This document shows, one piece after another, positions 21,334 to 30,226 of a DNA stretch of 64,000 bases. How positions within the stretch are numbered: the stretch's first letter is position 1; every line of letters starts with the position of its first letter. The stretch is from Rheum nobile (lineage: Eukaryota; Streptophyta; Magnoliopsida; Caryophyllales; Polygonaceae), in assembly GCA_027886185.1 (NCBI GenBank), contig WOAB01000230.1:1-64000 (forward strand). Direction: 5' to 3'. A model generated the notes under the pieces. That model did no database searches. It had not been told where the DNA came from and worked only from the letters and a program-made list of their open reading frames with translations. A program made the translations under genes and the position numbers.

Positions 21334-22620
21334 TGATGAGGCTAAAGTCGTTATGCCTGTCAAAGAATCCCTAAAAACCTAACTAAGTATAGCAGGCAAG
21401 TAAGGGTCGAACTCAAGGGAATCAAAGGATCTATCTCTATGTAAGAAAGCAAGTTACCAACTAGAAACTAGAGGGGGGATTATTGTTTGGTTTTCTATAA
21501 CTAATGAATTAAAGTGGAAAATGGTTAAGATTGTTGTAAATATGATTGTGAGGGTATTTCACCTAACAGATATCCACACTTCAGTATGATAGATTGATCA
21601 TTGATTATCTCAAGTTCATTCAATCCTATGATTGTTCCTATTCCGATCTTAGGTATATTAACAGGTCAACTAGCCATGAAAATACTAACTATTAAACAAT
21701 CAAGAAACTATCAAGATTCAATTTAACAGCATCAATAAGCATAGGAATTAAGCAGGATACATACAACACTTAACAACTAGTCAGTATTCAACATGCAATC
21801 AATTCTCTTCACAATAAACATTCACAACTAGTTCCTGTAAATCATGGTTGCTACTATAGATAAGGAATTTCAACTAGAAATAACCAAATCCTAGCAATAG
21901 AAAATTACTAACATCAACTAGTTGATCATGCTAGTCAAATCAGCAAAACTCAATAAAGATAAGTTCAAAGAGAATTAATACAACCTAAAGGAAATAGAAC
22001 AAGAGTTATAACCTCATAACCAAATCAACTAAAGGTTTCAATCGTCAGGCAAAACAATGGAAATTAGTTCTTCATAGTCTTCTAAAACACAAAACTCTCG
22101 GGAAAAACTGAACGATGATAAAAGTGATTCTCTTAAGTCTGATGTAAAAGAAAGATAACCTAGCAAATCCTAATTTTCCTAAGATAAGAAATATAATCTT
22201 CCTAAAATATAATAAACAAAATAAAACAAAATAAAATTAAAAGAAATAAAATAACAAAGATCTCGGACGAAATCGTCGATGCACTCCGCGCCTGGGAAAG
22301 GACCCGTGACCGCGGCCAAGATCCCCGCGATCGCGGTTTGGCACTTCTCCGCATCCTGATTATGTTGTCAATCCGCGCCCGAGGTTTTATTTTCGCGCCC
22401 GCGGTTTTGGCTCTACTGCGACTCCATCCGCTCTTCCGCGCTCGCGGCCTTCACTCGATAGCTTCATACTCCTAATGCTTCATTACTTCACCAAAATCCT
22501 CCATTAAGCCACTTCTTCTCTACAACTCCATTCTCATAAATTGTCTCCTAAAACCACACAAATGGTACCTAATATCCTAGTAACAGCTCATAGTTACGCA
22601 CTACAAAGTAGAGCGTATCA
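21334..22620. mobile_element. Solo LTR (1287 bp), TGATG...GCGTATCA type, TSD GTTAT
   Basis: GTTAT is at 21329-21333 and 22621-22625. It begins TGATGAGGCTAAAG and ends AAGTAGAGCGTATCA. It shares an early AGTAAGGGTCGAA segment and the terminal CTACAAAGTAG..TATCA with the element at 24684-26035, so the two are one family. LTRs ending in TATCA of this kind precede the Tat/Ogre-type gypsy primer site in many plants; that lineage call is tentative. A GC-rich block with CCGCGATCGCGG (22325-22336) is odd in this AT-rich LTR. Confidence 0.75.
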
Positions 22621-23987
22621 GTTATCTCGGTTCCCATGGACATTATGGTTATATCATAATGCATGACAAATACAAAATATAGTATATATCTCTTTTGGTT
22701 TTAATTTATACAAAATTGTCTAGAATGTTTATGTTTCATTGTTTGGGACTGGTATCTTTGGACTCGATATGTGTTTATATAATGGTGAAAAGATGTGAAC
22801 TTTTGATTTCTCTCATTGTGCATTTTAGTAATTTTCTGAATTTGTGTTGTTTGTAAAATTCTTAGACTGAACAAGAGAGGCAATTTATAACGTCCTTGTG
22901 ATTTCTCTGTGTTGTAGACTTGTGTGAGAGCCAAAATCCCCTTTTGGCCCCGCTGGACTAATGGGCTAGAGCAAGAAAGAGATGCCCATCAGCTTTTTAG
23001 AAATGTCCATTCTAGGAAGGTCCATGCCCGCTATAAATGCCTTAAAAGAGGAAGGCGAAAAGGACCTTAGGCTTGAACTTCAAAAAATGCCCGAAGTTAA
23101 TAATAGGAGAGAGAAGAATTTGAGGAGGCCATCCCAGCTGCTGTTTTAGTCTCTTCGGCTCCTCCACGCAAAAGGGTACAAAACCCATCCAAAGGAGCTT
23201 AATAAAGGACATACCCGTTTTGACTGCCTTGAAGCTCAAGAAGTTTTTTCACCTTCTCTCCCCTTCTCGATTTTCTGTGAATCATCTCTAGCTTGAGCGT
23301 CAGAGAGCCCTTCCTCAGAGGCTTCATCTCCGGAGGACCTTTGATGTGACCACGGTCACGACTTTACTCAGCACTACGAGTGCCATCTGAGTTTTTGAGA
23401 CATTCTGAGACACTTTCTATTTTTAGTAGTTTTTCGGTATTTTGCAGTTTCCTTTCTTAGTAGTTTCCATTCTTAGAATGTTTCTAAGTTTGGAAAGTTA
23501 TCGTTTTAAGTATTTACTATTTTTAGATGTTTTTAGCAAGTTTCTATTTTTGGATGTCAGGCATCTCTTGTGTCAAGAGGGCCGATCCATTTATGTTTTA
23601 GGCCCATTAGGGCAAGAACTTTGTTTGAAATTGCATGCATGACCCCTTTTACCTAATAAATCTAGCGCTTTCATACATAATGGCGCGTGCTGTACAAAAA
23701 TTAATTCACAATCTAGCATTTTTTAATCTCCTTTGATGTTTGCTTCCTCTTTCTATTTTTTCTTAATACCAAACTTATCGGATCGGACGAGATTTTATAA
23801 ATCAAAAAAATAAATTATAAGAATTACAATTATTCTTTTTCTTTGAGAAGCTAGATATTACTATAATTCTGAGTGTTGTTATAGCATAATAGGTTTGGAT
23901 AGATTAACATATTTAATCAAATATTTTATGAAAATAGTTTTCGAAAGACTTTTTTATAAATAACAATTAATATACAAATTAATTAGG

Positions 23988-24683
23988 GACAGTTGTCCCC
24001 AAGCATTTTGGAAGTGTCTTTGTTAGGGACAGTTGTTTAACAATATTTTCTCTCTAGGGACAGTTGGAAATTGTCTCTTTAGGGACAGTTGAAAATTGTC
24101 CCCATATGCTTCTTGAAGTACCTCTTTAGGGACAGTTGTCCCCAAAACCGTTTTGGAAGTGTCTTTTTTTAGGGACAGATGTTTAACAATACTTTGTCTC
24201 TAGGGACAGAGACAATTTCTAACCGTCCCCATATGTTTCTTGAAGTGTCTCTTTAGGGACAGTTGTCCCCAAAGCCATTTTGGAAGTGTCTTTTTTTTAG
24301 GGACAGTTGTTTAACAATACTTTCTCTCTAGGGACAGTTAAAAATTGTCTCTTTAGGTCAAACTATCCCCATATGTTTCTTGAAGTGCCTTTTTAGGGAC
24401 AGTTGTCCCCAAATGCATTTTGGTAGTGTCTTTTTTAGGGACAGTTGTTTAACAATATTTTCTCTCTAGGGACAGTTGGAAACTGTCCCCCATATGCTTC
24501 TTGAAGTGCCTTTTTAGGAACAGTTGTCCCCAAAGCATTTTGGAAGTGTCTTTTTTAGGGACAGTTGTTTAACAATACTTTCTCTCTAGGTACAGTTGGA
24601 AACTGTCCACATATGCTTCTTGAAGTGTCTCTTTAGGTACAATTGTCCCCAAAGGCATTTTGGAAGTGTATTTTTTAGGGACA
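23988..24683. repeat. Tandem array of about 120-bp units built on GGGACAGTTGTCCCC
   Basis: Each unit has a fixed order: TTTTAGGGACAGTTGTTTAAC, then CTCTCTAGGGACAGTTGGAAA, then CTTCTTGAAGTG, then AGGGACAGTTGTCCCCAAA and TTTTGGAAGTGTC. About six units precede the solo LTR at 24684 and one or two continue at 26036-26225. The core is itself a near-palindrome. Arrays like this occur in subterminal regions of plant CACTA elements, but no CACTA terminus is visible here. Confidence 0.8.
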
Positions 24684-26035
24684 TGATAACAGGTTTTTGT
24701 CGTGTGAAAAACTGCTATGCAAAATATCCAAACAAACCTTAAACCGTAGTCCTAGGTAAGTAAAGGTCGAATCCACAAGGAGGCGAATTCTATCTTAATA
24801 TGCAATTTGTATGTCAATCCAAAGTAACCAAAGGGGGGTTTTGTTTATTTTAAGTAACTAAGCATGCAAAAGTAAACAAAGTAAAATATGATAAAATCAG
24901 TGATGGGAAAAGCACTTAGTCAAACAACATCCACTATTCGTATGACAAGTTGATCATAGATACTACTCAAAATCGCATGCAATGGTAATTCCAATTCCTT
25001 TTCAGATGTAACTAATAGCACAACCAGATACTATTAGAACTAACTAATTAAACAACCTTGAAACTATCAAGATTCAGTTTAACAGCAGCCTTACGATTAG
25101 GAATATAGTTAGATACAATCCTAGAATAAAACAACCAGTTTTTACCCTAGAATATAAATCAATTCTCTTCTGCATAAGATTAGCACAACCGGTTACTAAC
25201 ACGATGCAGTTGCTACTATGGAATAGATATGTTCAACCAGTAACAATCTAAACCTAGCAATAGATAAATAGCGACAAACCCTAGTTGATCAGACTAGAAA
25301 TTATCAATATCAATCTTAAGAAATCAAACAAGAGAAGAGATAAAAAACCATGCAATAGATTAGGAATAAGAATCTCACAACTGAATCACACGAAAAGCTT
25401 CAATGTCTGACTAAGCAAGAGAGGCTTAGTTCTTCATAGCAAGAGAATACGTAGAATAAGAAATTAGGGTTCCGAGATAATCCAAGATAGGCAAACAAGC
25501 CTTTTCTCTACCCTAATATATTAAAGGAAATAAAATCTAAATTAACCTAAAATGAATTAATAAAATAATAATAATAATTAAACAACTAAAGCAAGGAAAT
25601 TAATCCCGTTCTCGGCCTTGAATCTCGCAATTCTCGTTCAGCAGCCGTTCTCGGCCTCCATTTCGTGGGAGCAGCAACGGCCCATCACGGCCCAATTCAA
25701 CAAAGCACCAGCTGCTTCACGTGGGCTTCTCCTGGACGTGGGCTTCAGCTTGTACGTGGGCAGGGCACCTTCAACAATTTCCAATTCAAATGCTCGCCGA
25801 TGTCATACTGCATCATCATCCTCCAATTCATTTCCAGCTTCAATTTCACGCTGCTTCTCGCGTGGGCTCCATACTCCAATTTGGGCCTTCTCTAGCATTC
25901 TTCACGTGGCTTTTAATTAATTACCAAACTTTGCCCCCACACGCCATTACACATGAATGTGTCTAAATCTATCCGAATGGCACCAATAAATCCTCTAATG
26001 ACTCTTACTTAAGCCCTACAAAGTAGTGCTTATCA
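24684..26035. mobile_element. Solo LTR (1352 bp), TGATA...TTATCA type, TSD GGACA
   Basis: GGACA is at 24679-24683 and 26036-26040, in the middle of a GGGACAGTTG repeat. It begins TGATAACAGG and ends AAGTAGTGCTTATCA and is the sister of the solo LTR at 21334-22620. Its open frames around 25618-25966 are not conserved between the two copies, so I do not call them genes. Confidence 0.75.
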
Positions 26036-26659
26036 GGACAGTTGTTTAACAATATTTTCTCTCTAGGGACAGTTGGAAATTGTCTATTTAGGGACAGTTG
26101 GGATTGTCCCAGTTGCGTTTCTGAAGTGCCTCTTTAGGGACAATTGTCCCCAAAGACATTTTGGAAGTGTCTTTTTTAGGGACAGTTATTTAACAATACT
26201 TTCTCTCTAGGGATAGTTAAAAATACATCTGACCACACTATATAACAGCCGAGATGCCATTGATCTTGCAATTAGATATATCAATCTCATGAACAAATCC
26301 ATCAATCCAAGATCTAAAACAATAGTCCGGAATGAGAAGCTACAATATTTGCAGAGATTGTAACAATAAGCACCTTTCAAACTGGAAATTAAAATGAACC
26401 ATTCCGGCTACATGTTGCATGAACAAGAAGGTTAGAGTGCACATACCAAAATAGAAACAGAAGGCACAAAAGCCAAGTTAATTTTGCTTTTGTTTCCAAA
26501 TTTATGAAATAACCTTTGCATTTTATCCATACCCCACTACACAAGTTCTTTACTCCTGTACAGTGTCAAGAAAATAAATTTACGTTTTTTTTTATGAAAG
26601 ATACAGTTAAAAGAAAATAAACTCTATAATTCAATCATGAGCAATAATATGGTAAAAAC

Positions 26660-27240
26660 CTCATTCAGGCGCTCAACATCCTGCATTTTCTGCAGCATCC
26701 AACGATCGATTAACATCTTATTTTCAGCTTCAGCTGCTTTACCTTTCAGTGTCGCCTCTTCAATCTGTATCTTCAACTCATTGTTTTGAGTCACAACCAA
26801 CTCTAAACCCTTGGTCTTCTCTTCCAAAAGCGACCTTAACTGAGAACACTCGCCCCTTAGGTCAGGGACCTCCTTTTGCAAATCATCTATCAACGAAACG
26901 CGCCAGTCCTGGGAACCGGCCGATAGACGTGGCCGCCGGAGTCGCTCACATCAGATCCGGAAGGACTCCCGGGGCTCAAGGTCAAGTCGGAGACGTTCCT
27001 GTTGATATCGGCGCTGTCGCTCATGGCTCTCTTGAGCGGCTGGCGGATCTCGTCCTCATCCACCTCCGGCTTCGGCGCGGCATCCTCCACCATCAACATA
27101 TCGGAGCTTTTCAAGTGAAACTGCGTCATTTTTGGGGTCAGCGACTCATCCTCCTTAGGGCTCCAGGGGCCCTTGATCCGATCCACCTCCTTTCGGTTCA
27201 TGGTAGTCGCCATCGCCATTGCAGCTCGGAGCTTTTCAAG
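26660..27240 (-). pseudogene. Captured gene chimera: R2R3-MYB-like 5'/3' pieces joined to an ATG16-like exon
   Basis: ATG at 27219 gives MAMATTMNRKEVDRIKGPW followed by SPKEDESL, the start of an R2 MYB repeat. The frame then jumps at once to MTQFHLKSSDML, an acidic linker and LTLSPGSPSGSDVSDSGG, then VYRPVPRTGAF, a MYB-type C-terminal region. The DNA-binding repeats are absent. After a stop at 26890 a different frame reads VSLIDDLQKEVPDLRG, a heptad-rich coiled coil and AENKMLIDRWMLQKMQDVER. This resembles the N-terminal coiled coil of plant ATG16, the autophagy scaffold. It ends at LNE next to a GT donor (26659), so genomic DNA with an intron edge was captured. The family calls rest on motif memory. 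Confidence 0.6.
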
Positions 27241-27456
27241 TGAAACTGCGTCGTTTTGGGGGTTTCGGTTGAGATTTGAGAGAGGAAGGGGGCGGTGGGA
27301 ATGGGAGCGTTTGATATATACGGGTAACGGACTAAAGTTGGCTGAAGCGCGTGCGTTGTGGATGGTGACCTAGGGGGTCAAGCGGCTGTTAAACATAATT
27401 TACGGTCCAAACTTGCTATTCCACCCCCCTTAAAGGGTCATATACCCTAAGGACGG

Positions 27457-28318
27457 TTTGTTTGGCTGCTATATAAGCCAGCCTTAAACCTAATTAATGA
27501 TAAGTTGAATTGAGAGTTAAAGCCTAACGATGCCATTGAGCCAAGCTCCCGCCCCCTAGGTCTAGCTCCTTCAACTAAGCCTTCACCAAACCTCCCTAAC
27601 CGACTCCCTAACCCACAATCGAACCATCACCGAACCCACCTCAATGAACACGAACCACACTCAACCAAACGTGGCTCTCGGCCCTAGCCGAGATCCCCCG
27701 ATCGAACCACTTCGCAGATGCAGACAACAGCAACTTTTCCGCGACCGCGGAAACCATCGTTGCGACCGCGGAAATCTCCCAGACAACTTCCAAAGTTCAG
27801 TTTCGTTCGATTCTTCAGCGAGCAAGAGTTGTTTTGTCCGCCTTCTACCTATATCCGCTATGACTTGTGTTTTGGGAGACCGAAACACATCAACTGGTAT
27901 CAGAGCGGATCTAGGTATAAGGCGGACGAAACAACTCTTGGTCGCTGAAGAATCGAACGAAACTGAACTTCGGAAGCTGTCTGGGAGATTTCTGCAGTCG
28001 CGGCGATGGTTTCCGCGGTCGCAGAAAAGTTGTTGTTGTCTGCGTCTGCGAAGTGGTTCGATCAGGGGATCTCGGCTAGGGCCGAGAGCCACGTTTGGTT
28101 GAGTGTGGTTCGTGTTCAGTGAGATGGGTTCAGTGATGGTTCAATTATGGGTTAGGGAGTCGGTTAGGGAGGTTTGGTGAAGGCTTAGTTGAAGGAGCTA
28201 GACCTAGGGGGCGGGAGCTTGGCTCAACGGCAGCGCTAGGCTTTAACTCTCAATTCAACTTATCATTAATTAGGTTTAAGGCTGACTTATATAGCATCCA
28301 AACAAAGTTCTTGCCCTA
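27457..28318. repeat. Large imperfect palindrome of two opposed LTRs
   Basis: About 27457-27862 and 27902-28318 are reverse complements with scattered mismatches, around a spacer of some 40 bp that holds one LTR end and a primer site. The turn falls on a shared TCAGAGC word (27900-27906). A transcript across it would fold into a hairpin of about 400 bp. Confidence 0.85.
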
Positions 28319-28568
28319 ATGGGCCTAAAACATAAATGGATCGGCCCTCTTGACACAAGAGAGGCCCGAAATCCAAAAATAGAAACTTGCTGAAAACATC
28401 TAAAAATAGTAAATACTAAAAACGATAACTTTCCAAACTTAGAAACATTCTAAGAAAGGAAACTGTGAAATACCGAAAAACTACTAAAAATAGAAAGTGT
28501 CTCAGAATGTCTCAAAAACTCAGATGGTACTCGTAGTGCCGAGTGAAGTCGTGACCAGGGTCACATCA
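27901..28568 (-). mobile_element. TGATGTG-family LTR, minus orientation, 3' end truncated at the palindrome turn
   Basis: On the minus strand it begins TGATGTGACCC and follows the same sequence as 28575-29307 until ATCCGCTCTGA. There it is cut and replaced by the reversed primer site of the opposite LTR. The terminal CTTGTGTTTTGGGAGACC segment of the family is missing. Confidence 0.8.
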
Positions 28569-28574
28569 CCCAGT

Positions 28575-29307
28575 TGTTGTGTTCCGGTCTCCCAAAACAC
28601 AAGTCAGAGCAGATCTAGGTAGAAGACGGACGAAATAACTCTTGCTCGCTGAAGAATCGAACGAAACTGAACTTCGGAAGCTGTCTGGGAGATTTCTGCG
28701 GTCGCGGCGATGGTTTCCGCGGTCGCGGAAAAGTTGTTGTTGTCTGCGTCTGCGAAGCTGCGAAGTGGTTCGATCGGGGGATCTCGGCTAGGGCCGAGAG
28801 CCACGTTTGGTTGAGTGTGGTTCGTGTTCAGTGAGGTGGGTTCGGTGATGGTTCGATTGTGGGTTAGGGAGTCGGTTACGGAGGTTTGGTGAAGGCTTAG
28901 TTGAATGAGCTAGACCTAGGGGGTAGGAGCTTGGCTCAACGGCAGCGCTAGGCTTTAACTCTCAATTCAACTTATCATTAATTAGGTTTAAGGCTGGCTC
29001 ATATAGCAGCCAAACAAGGTTCTTGCCCTAATGGGCCTAAAACATAAATGGATCGGCCCTCTTGACACAAGAGAGACCCGACATCCAAAAATAGAAACTT
29101 GCTGAAAACATCTAAAAATAGTAAATACTAAAAACGATAATTTTCCAAACTTAGAAACATTCTAAGAATGGAAACTACTAAGAAAGGAAACTGCGAAATA
29201 CCAAAAAACTACTAAAAATAGAAAGTGTCTCAGAATGTCTTAAAAACTCAAATGACACTCAAATGACACTCGTAGTGCCGAGTGAAGTCGTGACCGGGGT
29301 CACATCA
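28575..29307 (-). mobile_element. TGATGTG-family LTR (733 bp), complete, minus orientation
   Basis: It runs TGATGTGACC to ACACAACA on the minus strand. It is followed by only six bases (ACTGGG, i.e. AC plus the first bases of the primer site) before the next LTR begins at 28568. A direct LTR-LTR arrangement with no internal region is unusual. The dyad TTTCCGCGGTCGCGGAAA is at 28714-28731. Confidence 0.85.
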
Positions 29308-29568
29308 ACTTTTCAGGTGGGAGACATCCGTTGAAGGAAGAGAACTGTGCAAGAGGAAGGCGCGTGGAGCTAGGAAAGACGAAGTTGTACACGCGAAGAA
29401 GCACGAAGTCCAATGATCACTCGTAGAAGAAGCCATTCCAAGAGTTGTCCGGAAAAGCTCGATCCATTTGCTGAAGGGCACGTCTCTTAAATCCAAGGAA
29501 GAAGAAAACCGGGGTTAGTGGAGTATTGAACACTAACTAATTCACCAAGCTGAAACCGGAATTCAACA

Positions 29569-30217
29569 ACTTGCAATGCCATTTATTTGCTTGTAAAGGT
29601 TATTACCTAGTGCATGATACAAAATTTGTTCTCCTGACTTGCAATGTTGTTTATTTCTTTCGTGTTGCAGACTTGCAAGAGAGGCAGCAGACTTGCAATG
29701 CTGTTTATTTCCTTTGTGTGGTGTGCATGTCATATGCGTGTGTGCATTGCATACATGTCCATCCTTGAATCATGCATGTGAACTTTCCCAAATAGTGTGT
29801 CCTAGGAAACAACAAGAAATCAACTGGCCGATTTAGTTCTATTAGTATCTGGTGCCTAAATTTTGGCATTGTGGTCGCTTTCTAGTTAAAGAGCACAAAT
29901 CTAATAACCTGTTATTTTTTTTATAAAAGAAAAAATCCTATGCTTTATTAGCCATGCCATATTATCCTTACTTGAGTTACTTCCTATATTATTCTACCAT
30001 TTTATTTCTCCCAAATTCCATTCTAACAAATTCTTATGGAATCTACATGTTAAATGTGTATTAATATTTACAGAAGTTGAAAAATGATCTTGGATTCCGT
30101 GGTAATTTTGATTTCATCCAGTTTGTAGGAATTAGAACGAAAGAAATGGGTGTGATTTTTTTTTAAGGAAATGCATCACGTGCGAGAACTAACTAAATTT
30201 AAACTTGTATTTTGTTA
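29569..30217. other. Unassigned DNA between nested regions
   Basis: I see no gene here. ACTTGCAATG followed by TTTATT recurs three times (about 29570, 29638, 29691), spaced 50-70 bp. The rest is AT-rich. Confidence 0.4.
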
Positions 30218-30226
30218 ATTATAGTT

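Larger units (their letters stand above)
23628..27456. mobile_element. Gene-capturing DNA element (3829 bp), 8-bp TSD TTTGTTTG
   Basis: TTTGTTTG is at 23620-23627 and 27457-27464, and removing the insert restores the LTR as seen in the copies at 28575-29307 and 27901-28568. The 8-bp duplication points to a hAT-like transposase. The terminal inverted repeat is poor: only an ATGACCC(C)TTT word near each end is in inverted order. Contents from left: AT-rich DNA (23640-23985), a GGGACAGTTGTCCCC tandem array, a solo LTR, AT-rich DNA (26230-26620) and captured MYB- and ATG16-like fragments. No transposase is present, so it is non-autonomous. The class is uncertain. Confidence 0.55.
23342..27892 (+). 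mobile_element. TGATGTG-family LTR, plus orientation, split by a gene-carrying element
   Basis: Its own sequence is 23342-23627 (TGATGTGACC onward) and 27457-27892 (ending GAAACACATCA). It is followed two bases later by a perfect primer site TGGTATCAGAGC (27895-27906), so this is a genuine 5' LTR end. The left junction flank ACCTT (23337-23341) and the flank ACTTT at 29308-29312 look like a target duplication with one mismatch for the whole inverted cluster 23342-29307. CCGCGACCGCGG is at 27739-27750. Confidence 0.75.
22923..29568 (+). mobile_element. Solo gypsy LTR (about 675 bp of its own), TSD ACTTG, heavily nested
   Basis: ACTTG is at 22918-22922 and 29569-29573. Its own sequence is 22923-23341 (TGTGAGAGCC onward, with CTTGAGCGTCAGAGAGCC, a word typical of the R/U5 part of plant gypsy LTRs) and 29308-29568 (CAGGTGGGAGACATCCG to ATTCAACA). 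Everything between is later insertion. It is the outermost shell of a four-level nest. Confidence 0.7.

Noticed and set aside
23988..24683. CRISPR-like regular repeats
   Set aside because: Units are about 120 bp, imperfect, without unique spacers, and lie in a plant transposon.
27644..28102. Two ORFs of about 150 residues on opposite strands with nearly the same protein sequence
   Set aside because: The resemblance is forced by the inverted-LTR palindrome; both are LTR sequence.
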